From positions 1,229,001-1,293,000 of the forward strand of contig JAUFSD010000005.1 of assembly GCA_033030425.1 (NCBI GenBank): a stretch of DNA of 64,000 bases, given 5' to 3'. Positions 33,371 through 46,331 of this stretch are shown here, piece after piece. The first letter of the stretch is position 1, and every line of letters starts with the position of its first letter. Source of the stretch: Verpa conica (taxonomy: Eukaryota > Ascomycota > Pezizomycetes > Pezizales > Morchellaceae). The notes below the pieces were generated by a model. The model was not told the origin of the DNA. It saw nothing but the letters and a program-made list of their open reading frames with translations, and did no database searches. The translations under genes and the position numbers were made by a program.

Positions 33371-36300
33371 TGTGATGATTTTTTGATGAAATTTAATTTA
33401 TTGAAAGAAAGAGGCTTCGATTCTCGAGCAGTGGAGCTAGCCTTCTTAAATGTAAGAAGAAGTGAGCTGGTGGTAGAGGAGCAAAAATGCAGCTGCTACG
33501 TGTTGCTTGTCTTAAAAGGAATGTGTATAGAAAGGGAACAAATGTTATCCTTTCCGGTAAGAGAGAGACAATTAGCAATGTAATGAAGGACGAAAGCAGA
33601 ATTGCTGGTGAGGAAGGGAGAGAGGGAGGAGCAAGAAGGGAGGATAAAGAGAGGTAGAAGTACTGCGGGGGAGGGAGAGGGAAGGGATCGGGTGATTGGG
33701 GGTATCAGGGGCTGCAGCCGTATGCTCCGTCTGTGCTGCATACAGTGAGTGAGGTTACTCGCCAGCGGCAGCACAGTCCCAGCACACCATACACAGGCGA
33801 GGACGGGCGGCCAGGGCAGGGCAGACCAAGACAAGGAAATGAGGTTCCCAAGATAGAATTCAACAGGGGAGACCCAGTGAAATGTCCTGCTCTACCCGCC
33901 TGGATGGCTTATTCCCCCCCAAACCATGCGAGCACGGATGAGACTCATGTGCGAAAGGGGCAATTGGTGAATTGTGCAAGATAACAATGCCATGACAATT
34001 GGAAGAAAGCCGTTTCGACTCAGCTTACCTAGCGAGTGGATGGAAGAGAGTGATTGACAGGTCAGAGCGAGAGTGAGTGATGAACCTCTCCAACTGTAGC
34101 GAGAGTCAACCTTTTAAACAATTCGCCCAAGAAGTTTCACGGGCAGTCCCCACTGCGTAAGAAACAAAAATTCACCCATTCTGTATTTTTTCCCTTCCCC
34201 TGGCTGCTGCTGCTGACGGATGATGATCATAAGGCTTGAAGGACCTAACGGTTTCTGGTGCGGTGGAGCATTCTTCTGCCTTCCTTGTTCTCCGGGGGCT
34301 GGAATTGTAGCCGTGATGCGGGTTACCTAAGTGGTTGACGGCAGCCAAGCGAGTACAGTACTGAATGCTGTAGGCTGTAGGCTGTAGGCGTAGGCATAGG
34401 CATTATTGCGATGCCTCTGTTGTTGTTACCTTTCACCTTACAACCCCTGCCAAGAGTGACTTGGCTCAGAGTAGGTTCGGTTCCTGAGTGACCCACAGCC
34501 TACAGACAAAGAAAGGCAGGGTTTGCCGTTGCCACCCACTCAGAGCCCGCGGCTCCACACCATCTCTTATTCTTATTCATCTCGGCAGACCACCGCCAGC
34601 GCCTGGCGGACCGGGTGCAGGTACAACCTTCCTTCACTTTCTTATTCCATCCACTCCAAGAAGTGCCCAGGCCAGGGACTAGAACGATATCAGCCCAAGG
34701 AAAATAAAATTATCGAATATCCACAGAAACGCTATGAATCAGTCAAGACTTAAGAAACTAGCTAGCCCGTCTTCTAGCACTGCCTGGATTCCTCGAATGA
34801 AAAGAAAAGAAAAGAAAAAAGACCACGGTTAATGGGCCAAGGCATTCTGTCCCAGTCATGGCTGCTGTTGACCTAGCAACCTTTGATTTCACAGACCTTC
34901 TTCCTCCTCAAGCAGGTGCTACGACAGCAAGGAGACACTTGTTGCCGCCACATCTCCTCTAATCAGAGACATGTACCTGCCCAGACGTTACATGATTTCG
35001 AAAAGTCTTGCATCAAGGTGGCGAGAAACAATTCCTCGTTTCTGCAAAGATACTACTGTGGTGGATAAAATGTGAGGTTAGGATGGTTTGTCGGTAGTTT
35101 GCTTTTCTGCACGTGGCCGACCCAAGAACCAGCTACAGCAAAGTGTCGGAATGTCCAAAAGATCACGAAAGGTACATTTTTTCCACGCGACAACCGATAC
35201 GTTCCCGGGAAAAGTCTCTCCCCCTTACCGAGGATGCTATCCAAGAGCTGAGATGTCAACCCCAGACTGTTTTACCATTCCAAGCGAGTGAATATCTACC
35301 CAAAAAGATCCTCTCGGAATACTAGCTATGTCTCTACATAGCCAGGGTCATGATGCAGGTCCTGCCTGAGCCTCATCTTGATGTACACGTGTCTGGGCTT
35401 CAAAATACTAGATGGAGGCGCGGGAGAAATAAGAAAAGAAGAAAAAGAAACTGACCCGTGAGACTTACTTTTCTCTCGGTTCCGTACAAACAACGAGGGC
35501 TGCTCTATGGCGATCATTATAGGCTGGGGACCCAATAGTAGATTACTGTTAAGTGCGAGCAAGGAAGACCGTACACATGCATATCCAGGATCCAATAGTA
35601 ATTTTCGTGCATAAGTAGAGTGAGTTAATAAGCTTGTGCGCAAGTAATTGGCCGTTTAAGTACACTATCGCGAAACGCTCCACGTCATGAGAGTGTTGTT
35701 TGTACGATATGGACCTGCATCGATAATGTTAGGGTGCGTACCTGCGGCGACTCACTACTGATAAAGTTACGATAACGCGAATCCCCACCTACACGCCCTG
35801 TTCTCCGCATCCTTCGTCCAATTAATTACGATGAAATTCAGCCCTATTCCTTGTGTTTATCCTCCACTAGTCAACGAATGCGCAAGCTTTTTGTTTTTGT
35901 GGGGTGATAGAGTATCAATGACCAGGTACTTTTAGTTATCATAATTCCGCCCCTTGGACCATGATCAATGCTAACAGAATTTTATCTGTGGGCAAACACG
36001 TGAAGACCAGGTATCTGCAAGCTCCCCGAGCCCAAACGCTTGGTAGACAGAATACCTTGAGGGAGAATCCATCAAAAGATTTTTTTTTCTCGCCGTAAAA
36101 AGCAAGAACACCCCTTCCTAATCTTAATCATAACCCCTAGCCCAATTCCGAGTCAAATCCCGAGCGGCAATCATACTCAGTACCAGCCGACTTAGTAAAA
36201 TGTTGGTAATTCGGCATTGGATAGTATCTTCAAGACGGAACTCAAGTTATAATTGACCATCGAGTAATTGTACGCGTGTCCCACTCAGATCTAGACGGCA

Positions 36301-38137
36301 CAGGATGACCTCGCATTTGATTATTTCCCTCCTTTTCCCCTCCAAATATCCAATTTTTCGCCGGTCACCCGATGGTGCCGGCAACCCTCCAAAACCTGCT
36401 CCGCATGCGCGGTAATTCGGGATTGACTACTAGGCCAACTAGCAGTCAAATTCCAGACCGATTGTACGCGTGTTTTGCTTAATCTACCGTCTGCCGATAG
36501 TCAGGCGGGCGACTTTTCACATTATATCACGTGGGGGTGGGGTGGGAGTGGGAGTGGAGGGGGTTAATAGTATCCTATCATTACTAGTCTGAGTTTTTTC
36601 TTTCTTTTTCTATCTCTTTTTTGGTCCTTATCCCGTCAGTAGACCGATTGGCTTTTATCTTTTTGCTTGCGTTATTGATATTTACGCATCTATACAGCAC
36701 GTCACCAACGCCGCCCTCTCTATTGGGTGTTCGTTTTACGCCTCCTCGTGCTACCCCACTGGCTTGATTGGCTTTCGCAATTTTATATGCTAGAAGTGGA
36801 ACAGTAGAACCTACATATCGCTCATAGTCATCGATCAAGTAATAGGAACCGTCGTATCCTTCCTACGTACCAGTTTAGTTATGTGTTGTTGTTGTTGGGG
36901 TCAAATCTAGCAATTATGTTGGTTGTTGTCGGTAAAACAAATGGGTTGTCTTAGAGCTTGCTTTTTCCCACCCCCCTCCACTAAAGTGATACTTTATGAG
37001 GCGCATTGCGAATGTACTAGAACGCTGGCAAGACATGGCGTATTCTCTGACCGGAAGCGTTTTACGACTATTTATGAGTAGAGTATCGTCCGGAATTTCA
37101 CGTGAAAAGGGAAAAAATGAGCTGTTCATCCTGGTTAATTCCGTTGTCTGCGCTGCGCCGTGATATACCACCACCTGGTATTGATTATCGGCCCAGAGCT
37201 TGTAGCCGACAGGAGTGAGAGTGTTCAGGGCACTTTTTTGTGAGTGATCATTGACAAAAACTCCCTTTCGCGGTAGTCTTTTTTCTAAGATTATTTGTTT
37301 GGGTTCATCTGCAAGGGGGAGGGGGGTTCCTGGGCACCTGGGCTCATGGTTATTTAGGAAAACCCGCACTTTGCACATTTACCCAAGAATAGAGAGGACG
37401 TGTCAAGTTGTGTTGATAATATTCAGCTTAGGAAAAACAGATACGTGTCATTCGCCGGGGGGGGAGTGGGGAGTAACAGAAGCACACCGGAAAGACGGCT
37501 TAAATGGAATATCTCTACGGGCTGTCAAATTCATCACCCCCACATTCACGCATAAGTTATCTTATTATCCCTGCTTTTGCCTTGTGTAAAACTCTTGTAA
37601 GTCTCTTTAGTATGTGATCTACATTTTATTATGCGTATGGGAGTAGAAAAAGAAGCCAAGGGGGGTTTTTACGGAATCTTTTCCGGGCTCATAGAATATT
37701 CTTTACCGTGGATATCCGGATGCGAGGGATGGGAATTGGAATGCACTAATGTGCCGGACCCGATCGGCGGTCGGATCCATAATCATTTATTGCGGCCAGA
37801 AATTCCTTTGCTGGGACCATATATAAGTCCCATTGCCCTGCGCTTTGTGTAGGCTAACTAGACAGATTAAGTTCCTAAGCTTCTTAGACTAATTGGATTT
37901 ACTATATGACTAGGTATAATTGATTGATTATTCATGTGACTAGGTATGTACAAGATATCATTCCAAGTGTTCTCGCCTTCCTTCGAAACAGCTAACATAA
38001 ATATCTAGCTGGAATTCGCCCTTTTTAAATAATAAACTCCTACTAAAAAAAATAAAGATGGAATATGCGGCCGGTAAAATAAGTAAAGAATAAAAATAAA
38101 GGCCATACCATCAACACCCGAACAAATAGAAAAATTA
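33371..38137. other. Intergenic region, no recognisable gene
   Basis: 33371-34150 probably holds the SUN gene leader and promoter; its minus strand is CT-rich (33590-33680). Short GTAGGCTGTAGGC repeats lie at 34370-34400. Two decayed direct-repeat copies share ATTGTACGCGTGT (36267 and 36461). A G-rich GGGGTGGGAGTGG tract lies at 36531-36563. The longest frame, 36914-37378 on the minus strand (154 codons), shows no domain, signal peptide or splice pattern. Confidence 0.5.
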
Positions 38138-41071
38138 TTAGATAAAGCTCGTACCACGTCGAGCCTTCTTTATGATTCGTCGTCTCCGCAGTCTTGGTCT
38201 GCTGTTCTTGTCCCGTGTCTTCTCGCCCACATCTACAGATGGTTGTGTTTCCCGACTAGAGGTAGTATTCTTCTTCGGATACATAGACTCCTCCTCTCCA
38301 TCGTACCAGCCTTCGGGGAAGTGTCGTTTTACCTGGATGTCTTCGCCAATATCGAGATGGTGTCGCGTGCCAGTCTCGTCCGATCGAACACCATACACCA
38401 TCTTGCCTTCGAATGTATTGGATATTTCTTGTCCAGTGAGATAACAACCATTCGGCCCGAGGCGTTCAACGATGGCTAGTAAACCCCCCCAAGGTGTTAG
38501 TAAATACGGAGGCTCAATTGGACAATATAGAATTTTCGGGTGTCTTTTTTTCTTACGTCTTAGTAATCTCGCAGTTGATAGGTAAGAGTCATCTTTGCAG
38601 ATGACCGTGGTTGACCACATGATGGTCATCAGTCCCAGTATCAATTGGGCCAGAAGAATCCCGCCAAGGATTGCAATCTATAGAATGGAGTTCAAAATCA
38701 GCATCATGTGGATTAGGAGGGAGGCTATCAGCTTCACTAACCGTCTGTGGCCATTTTATCTTCAAAAGTACACCAATCATGGGTTTATTCCCTTGGGCTA
38801 GAACTGTCGATGAGCCAAACTGGTCCCGAGCTGCAACTACCCCACAAGCAAATTTACCGGCCAGTTGGGCCATGCGGTATGAGTTTTTGCCCACATATTC
38901 ACCCCACGTTGTCCTGCGTTTCTCGTTAAAAAAAAATTAGATTACTAGTATAGACTTGGTTTTATAAACCTACCCTTCGTAGTAGCCAACAGAGGACCAT
39001 GAGGTATTGAGTCCATTAGAATATCCCTCAGAGCCAATGGCACCTGCAGCAATAATTGCCATTCGGTCCGAGAAATCGTGTTCCGGAATCAGGGCATTTT
39101 TGACGGGCAAGAAATCGATAGTGCATGAGAAGAACGATCCGTGCTGTGTACTATTACTGCTGCTATCGTCGTCGTCGTCATCGTCATCCCTTTTCTTAAA
39201 ACCTCTCTTGTCGAGATCATCGCTCGAGCTGCCTGGAAGAAACTGTATCGCAGCTACGCTAGCGCATCGAGGTCCGCAGTTCCAGTCAGCGTTTTCAGGC
39301 AAGTCACTACGTAAGTTCATCCAAGTTCTAAACCCAACTACTGTCAGTATATTTTCTCTAGAAAAAAAAATAGTAGAGTCCTTTCGGAAACTCACGTTAC
39401 ACCTGGTGCATGATGCTGGGTGACTGTTAGCAACTTGAATGATAAGTAGTAACACAAGGTTCAGATTATACATACCCCAATTTCATTGACTTCGACTTCT
39501 ACGGTTCCATTGAGGTAGGTGATTGAGTCTGATCTACCATCCTGTCCTTTAATTACAGGGAAGTATTCACAATCCGAGGTAACTGTGATATATCTATTCG
39601 TTTTGTGCGACAGAACCTGGTTTGTTGGATTATATTCCCGGAACTATCCACAACATATCAGTACTCTTAATAACTTCAAAGCCATACAGATTTCATAAAT
39701 CAACTCACATGATAACTCCAGTTTAGCCCGTTATTCTCTAGAACGTGGATAAACGCATCATAATGGGAAGATGACTGTCCTGCGGAATCAAGTAACATCG
39801 ACGCTAAGAGTAAATATTATAATCAGCTCATATCCACTTTTAAAATTATGAGAACCCCCCCCCCCTAAAGACATACATAAACCCCAGGAATGAGCTGTTG
39901 AATATTGTGCCCCGAGCCCCGGTTTAGTCCCCGTAGAGTTGGCGGTGGGCCAGAAATACGAAAAGTCGCTAATTGCTACTTCCCCCGGCGTCGAGAAGTA
40001 CGCATCGGCACTATCGTAAGAGTATGTCAAGCCCGTTAGGGCAACGGAGAGTCTTCCGATCTGTTCAGCTGTTAACAGTGTTTCTTCATATATCTATAAA
40101 AAAAGACAGGGGTTGGGGGAGCCTACACAGTTGAGAAGAATCCACATAAAGCAAACAAGTGCTCGTATCGGCCGACGCCTAAAGCTATGAAGACCAAAGC
40201 GGAAGACCTTAACCAAGCTGGATAATCCTAGAAGAAAGTCTACCTATTACTCGGTTAAATCAGGTTAGTATTGTTTCTATTCTTAGGCTAATATAAGAGA
40301 GCAAATAATATACTTCTTCTAATGCATGGGCTTTTCTCGACAATAGCTTCCATCGGGCTATACTTGCCATCCCCTTGAACGAACCCTAGTACCCCCAAAG
40401 AACAAGTCAGCACCATGTAATTTAGAGAACTTATAAGTCCTAGCGCCAAGATCGGTATCTGTGCAAAACTCCCTACTAAAAATAGATAAAAAACATACAG
40501 CAAGATTCAACCCTAGGGTCAAGTAAAGTCCTGTAGACAAAGCATTAAACCACCTCTTTTGAGATTTATCCAAAATCTTGACTCTCTCATACTCGTAGAA
40601 CGTAAGTAACATTCCCGCAGAAAGCGCAAAGCTCGCGAACCACCTGAGCAATATTTTCCAGAGCAAGCGGAAGAACTGTCTCTTTGCTGAATGTTTCCGT
40701 GCCATGTGGGATTGGGCATCGCCGCCCATGGCGCCAAAGTGTGTTTGTAGTCCACCTGAAGCTCCTTGACTTTTCCATTGCGGCGGTTGGACTAGGTAAT
40801 AATCGTTGGTATTGAGAAATAAGTAGAAAGGGGGGAGGGGGGGAAGGAGGGTTTGTTAATTACCATTTCCATACATCTTTTGGAAGTCTCTTGTTGCTCG
40901 TCGAGTTATTCCGATATTGGGGTCGGGTTCATTGTTGTCTTGGTATCGTAGGGGTCCTTGGTTATGATGAAGATTGCTGTCTATACTTCGCATTTCACTT
41001 TCATCTGCATGTGCACCTACTTGTTCGTACCCGGCCGGAGACCTAGGAGACCTAGTCCCTAGAACTGACAT
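38138..41071 (-). CDS. Twelve-exon fungal membrane protein with large extracellular part
   Basis: Predicted 728 aa. Exons: 41071-40864, 40791-40499, 40458-40314, 40239-40129, 40068-39883, 39779-39709, 39643-39476, 39415-39396, 39327-38974, 38913-38742, 38677-38557, 38475-38138; every phase closes. About 100 hydrophilic N-terminal residues precede TM1 (FFRLLWKILLRWFASFALSAG, about 109-135), TM2 (about 150-185) and TM3 with LVCFMWILLN and VALTGLTYSYD. A long loop (about 270-575) follows, with NxS/T sites, cysteines (ADWNCGPRCAS) and an eight-Asp run after KR. TM4 (IAILGGILLAQLILGLMTIMW) precedes a basic tail. The pattern matches a family common in ascomycetes but of unknown function. Exon 8 (20 nt), intron 2 (40 nt) and the exon 4/5 junction are the least certain parts. 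Confidence 0.8.
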
Positions 41072-43527
41072 TGTTGTAAATCACCCGAACTGCTGCCTGA
41101 TTGCTGATAGGTATTTAGAATAGGGGGGGGGGCCGGCTGTGTGTGTGTGTGGGGAACTAGGACTGTCGGTATATTTGAGGCGTGAAGAGAGTCCAGAGGG
41201 ATTAAATAGAGAAGAAGAAGAAATGAAGAAGAAGAAGAAAAAAAAAAAAAAGACAAACCCCGCAGGTTAAGAATAAGCCCTGCTGGCTGAGAGGGGCTGT
41301 TCTAAGATGTGTATCTATCCAAAGGAGACAGACGGAACCGGTGATACGCTACAAATTATTCTGTCTCAGTATGCAAGCCACGCCCTGTCACCAATGAATA
41401 TCCAGGCCGTATTGGCAAATAGTTATTCGCCCTTGAGTGCCGGTCACATCCCCCTAAGTGGGTGTGAGAACTCTCGCCGAGCATGCGGCTGAAAAAGGCT
41501 TGATTCATGCACGCCGAGGCCGGCCAGGTATGTCAAGCTTTCGTATCTCACGACTCTCCAACGACAAGTCATATCAATCAGTAAGCGATACTATAAGAGG
41601 CCTGTTATACTTGTTTTGTCTGCAAAGGTCCCTTAACGGGCTACTTGTGTTTGTATTTAAGGCAGAGTTTCATGGCGAAGCTTCCTTCGCCGCAGTGTCA
41701 TGGCCTCCGGTACAGCCATGCATATGTATCTGTAGAGAAAACCGCAAACATATAAAGTAATCGGGCTGCCGTGCGATCCGGACTTTGCACTTTTCAGTTT
41801 CTAGAGTATTTCTTGTCCATAAAAACCTGCACGGCTGCGCGGAGCATCAATCTCGAATAAGAGCAATATCGTGTGTGGCAGCGGACACGAAGTCAGACAT
41901 AGCTGCAATTAGTAACGTCGATCGATCATGGTAGACGCGACACTACTGACTATCCTTAAGTTTAATTTCACTCCACTTCCATTTCCAACGCGGGGGGAAA
42001 CCCGGGTCCAAGGATACTAGGAACGTTCTTTAATGTGCTCCTTCGAGTCTATTCTTCTCGTTAAACTCCTTTAGGCACTCCTGCAGGTTGAACGGTATGT
42101 GTCTTTCATTTTTGGATATTTTTATTTCCGATGCGGCACGATGACCAGTACCCCGGCTCAAGCGCCGGCCACAGCATAATACTGGCCCCCCCGAACGCAC
42201 AAGGTATTTAAAGTCAAGATGCACGGGGAAGCACCCGAGTACTGGAGTTCTACATGTAGAGCGACGTTCCCTTAAACTCTATCGCAATTTCTAACAGCGG
42301 GTCAAAACCCGGGAACCCTATATTTATGGCCATACCCCTAGCCCTGCGGGTGTTTAATTACTCGGCCAACGTTGCGAAGAATTCTCCTTTTTTCCTTCTT
42401 CTCCCCTTCCAACGGTACTTGTGGTAACACAAACAATGTCTCTATCGTCACTCACTCTAAACCTCACGGAGGATTTATCGAATTTGGGATTTGGAATGCC
42501 TTGGAGTCTAGGCGGTCAGTTACGATCCGGACACATATGCGCTCGTGTTTTGTTTTCCGATTCTCAGCTCGAGACTATACAGAGTCCCAAAGTGACGATG
42601 CTCCTCACCTTCAGCTGGGAGAGCCATCGATTACGTTAGCACATGGAGATAACTGATTCATATGCCGTGCTTACTCAGCCCAGGTAGCTACCCTACCAAC
42701 GATCGCACCGTAACCAGGCTGTCTAGATCGTGTACTCTAGGTGGTAATACCCCGCAATCTCTCAATGATTACCCTACATGACTTTTTTCCTCCCAAGAAG
42801 TGAGATTACGGACCAACTACCAATACTAGACTCTCACAAACCTCTCTTTCCGAGAAATGGCGTCGAGCTAGTGTTCGACTCCAGCTGATCTCGTGCAAAG
42901 CTGGCTGTTTGAGGCTTCGCATGATATAATAAGCTCTTAACTAATGTAGATAACGAAAATCCAACGTGCACGCAGATAGGCTCCTTCTCTTTCCAAAGCA
43001 TAAGTGACGACTACCTGCAGTAGTTTTGTTTTTTTTTTCCTAAAAAAAAATGCACGATCCTTAAAAAAAAAAGTGATAGAATTTACACTTCCTGACACTA
43101 TTATACCAGCCCTATGGGAATCGTCGAATTAAGATACAAGTCTAGACACTCGTTCCGAGTCTCCGGCAAGTGCCGGATTTTCCTTTATGCAGTATGTTGC
43201 AGCAACAGCAGTACCTTCTATTTTTGGTAAAAAGTTTCTACACAAAATGCTTATCGTGAAATAACCTTATCTCAGGAGGGGCTGAATATGAGAATGTAGA
43301 GTCGTTGATGTGTGAGCTAATTAAGGACTTACGCTTAAGATCCTTCTGACATTCCAAGGGACTGCTTCAGACTTCCCCTACAGTAGACCTTTTTTTTTTC
43401 CCCCTTCCCGCGAAACTATGTTAACACGAGGGCTTTCTTCTAGAAGAGTGAAAGCCCTAGTATAGAATACTCTCACCCGACTAGATAAACCAGATGACAC
43501 GATGAGCATAGCAAGGCATTCTGTTTC

Positions 43528-43566
43528 AGTTTTACTGAACACGTCAGTAAAACTTTTTTTTTTTTT
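43528..43566 (+). other. Perfect 11-bp hairpin followed by T tract
   Basis: AGTTTTACTGA (43528-43538) and TCAGTAAAACT (43544-43554) form a perfect stem around a 5-base loop, followed at once by about a dozen T. The shape is that of an intrinsic terminator, or of a small RNA end read by RNA polymerase III. No promoter or coding unit upstream explains it, so chance or a decayed mobile-element end is possible. Confidence 0.4.
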
Positions 43567-44548
43567 GCTCGTCCCACAATGGTATAACACCAATCGTTCA
43601 CGTAGGGGTTTACTTACGTCAGAAAGGGTTTTTTTTTCTTCTAAAGTTCCTGGGCACCTAAATATCGTGGGAGCGGCTGATGAAGACTGTACGAATCACA
43701 GGTATTGGTATTAGGTCACGGATGGTGGATTGGTTAGGGTTTCTATGCGATGTGAGGGCGATTGGCTGAGGGGGATATTTTCTAGATTATCACTCATGAT
43801 TGGGTATTAAGGTGGCCAATGATACTACGTTACTTCATTATGCACAGACCTGACTGTAGTTTAGAGATATCCAAGTGATTGATAATACATGATTGATATT
43901 ACATGATATCCACGTGCTGTTTATAGAGGGAGAACGAGAGAACGAGAGAACGATTGCTTGGTAGGATCCGAGACTCGGGGTACTGAGGCCCTCTATATAC
44001 GTCCCTAGCCAAGCCTCTTAATACCCGGGTCCTATTATACCGATTGGATACGGGCGAGTGACAGCTCATGAATAACTAGTAAGTCCTACTACTATAACTA
44101 ACCAATTCGTCATATCAGCAGTCCTTATCGATTAGCTTTACCAAAGACTCACACGACCAGTATAACATTTAAGACCCGCACTGGAACAACCTCCTCTCCT
44201 AGCGCTCCCAGCTTAGTGGGACAATCAACGCACTCAAAAAAACTTAAGTTTTAGATAATACCTCAAAGAAAAGTACCCTCTATAGTCGAGGGATACAATA
44301 CCTCTTTGTGGTGATTACACGTATATCAAACCACCCGTAGTGGGCCACCCATACATGATACGAGAAGGACTCCTATGACTATGAGAACGGCCATCCAAGG
44401 AACCAGAGACGTGGCTCCTAGAGAACAAGGGATTGGTGAATTCGAGTATACTATCCGAGACCCTGTAGCATTAAAAACCAGGGGCTTTGAGAGGGGGTTA
44501 TGTGGTTTCGGCTTTTTACTTAAGTCTAGTTGTCATAGTTGTTAATTG

Positions 44549-44710
44549 GCCATGGGTTGCATAGATAGTTGTGTTGGAGACGTTGAAGAGTTTGAGTACA
44601 TATTTAGGAGAGTATTTGGAATATGGTGGTGGGGAGCCACGGGCTGCATAGGCACATGCAGTGCTGTTGGGGGATGTTAAAGAGCTTGAGTATAGTCTCT
44701 GGTAGGATTA
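44549..44710 (+). repeat. Imperfect tandem repeat, unit ~86 bp
   Basis: Two copies start GGCCATGGGTTGCATAG (44549) and AGCCACGGGCTGCATAG (44634). Both continue with TGTTGG.G..GTT.AAGAG.TTGAGTA and GGTAGGA/GGAGAGT-like ends. Most differences visible are transitions. Confidence 0.5.
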
Positions 44711-45652
44711 ATACGAAGACCCACTACTCATGACTCAGAGACCTGATTGGCATTTGATGTCCTCAACGAAGATTCTAGTAGTGGGCACTGCTCGTAATAA
44801 TTCTACGAGAGACCGTATTTGGAAGAGTATTTGTAAGATGTTGGCATAGGTCTCTTAATGCATATCAATACATGTTGGTCATAATTTGTGAATAATAATC
44901 CCCCACTCTAATATTTCGTTCACACAAGTACAACCACTCTCCAGTGTTGTTGCCATTTAAGACATGTCTAAGACAGTCCCCACATCCCGTGTGTGAGCAA
45001 AAAGAGATATTGGTAGAGTTTATAAACAAGTATTGATACTCTACTTCAATCATTTACATAGTAATTCAAATACTAAAAAGAGTCTCCCAGACTAATACTA
45101 GCACAACCTCTACAGAATCTCCACCGCTCAAAAAAAACCTCCAGTCTCTATTACCTGAGATCTCGGATAAACCCATCCCAGACATGTTCCAAAACCACCA
45201 ACAGCTTTGAAGAGCGGGCTGTAGCGCTTAGACATCACCAGACCGCAATACAGAGCTTGAACCCCCCGGGAAGCAATAACGGTTATAATAACAATAGCTG
45301 GAAAATAAAGGCCCAGACTGCTGTAAGAAACAAGCCACCCCACTAAAATAATTAGTTCATTCGTCCAGAATTCGGTTACATATACTAATACGGTAACTAT
45401 CCCCGCAATTCTCCCCAACAATAGGGATAACAATTGTGGTTTTTTTTCTCCCCTGCACGGTCGTCACGACCCCACTTTTTCCGTGCGACCAGTGCAGGAT
45501 TGTAACACAGCGCGTCTATAGTACTGGTAGTATCTTCACGCGTCAACCCACGACTCAGGTCTAGTATATAAGCTTAGCCTCTAGCTAATAGATACCACAA
45601 TCTACAACTCTTCCAAGAATAACAATCAGAGATACTACCACAACTACGAAAT

Positions 45653-46331
45653 ATGGCCCAAGAACTTAAGAGACCCGGTACGGATATAATTCTTTTCTAT
45701 GTTGATACTAGTTGACGAGTTCCTAACATGAATTACAGAGTTCATTGAAGGCGGATGTTTGTGCGGCGCCGGCAGATGGAAGATTACATTCCCGCCGGGA
45801 GCAGAGTATCCCCCGGAATCAATACATTGCCACTGCACAATGGTATGTGCCAGGGGCCCTTTTTATAACACACTCTCTTTTTTTTTGCTAACCACACTTG
45901 TATGATATTCAGTGCCGTAAAGGAACCGGCGGAATAGTAGCCACTTTTATCATCGTGGGCCACTCTCAGCTCACCTGGACCTCCAACTCAACCTTCAAGG
46001 AATACGCTTCCTCCGAGAGGGCGCGTAGAGCGTTCTGCACAACTTGCGGAGGGTGTCTTGGGTGGAGAGACGTGAATGATGGAACTAAGGCCTTGGTTCC
46101 CGGCGCGTCGGTTGATGAGGAGTACTTGAATGATAAAGAGCTTGGTGTTTTGCAGGGTGGCAAGTTGAGCTTGTTCTGTAAGAATATTATCCCTGGGATT
46201 GATGATGGGGTGAAGTACACTACGGTGGAATATGTTACTAGTAAGTTTTTATAAGTTCCCGTCTAGTTAGTATTACATTGCTAATGTTTGGTGTAGTGGG
46301 ACCGGAGGTTATGGAGTCGAAGAAAGCTTGA
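45653..46331 (+). CDS. GFA / CENP-V-type zinc-binding protein
   Basis: Predicted 163 aa from exons 45653-45677, 45739-45842, 45913-46240 and 46297-46331, all phases consistent. It carries the full metal-site pattern of the glutathione-dependent formaldehyde-activating (GFA) family: GGCLCGAGRW near residue 15, HCHCTMCRKGTG (the exon 2/3 junction falls between Met and Cys), and RAFCTTCGGCLGW. These cysteines bind two zinc ions in characterised members. The size is normal for the family. The substrate is unknown; many fungal members are merely GFA-like. The last exon was chosen because it continues the frame after a GTAAGT donor; reading through would add five residues to a TAA stop. It opens a plus-strand gene island. 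Confidence 0.92.

Larger units (their letters stand above)
41072..45652. other. Promoter-proximal then AT-rich repeat tract
   Basis: 41072-41290 is the upstream region of the membrane protein, with G, GT and GAA low-complexity runs. Beyond it the sequence has mixed composition and no convincing gene. Notable are three short hairpins (43162-43177, 43429-43458, 43528-43554), an 8-bp AGAACGAG triplet repeat (43931-43954), and an imperfect tandem repeat at 44549-44710. A minus-strand frame at 45128-45433 is hydrophobic but has no supporting context. Confidence 0.5.

Noticed and set aside
36914..37378. 154-codon minus-strand frame in the 33.4-38.1 kb spacer
   Set aside because: Longest frame there, but no recognisable domain, signal peptide, splice sites or promoter; kept as spacer.
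45128..45433. 101-codon minus-strand frame rich in hydrophobic residues, resembling membrane helices
   Set aside because: No homologous-looking neighbours or continuing exons, AT-rich context; hydrophobic frames are common by chance on T-rich strands.
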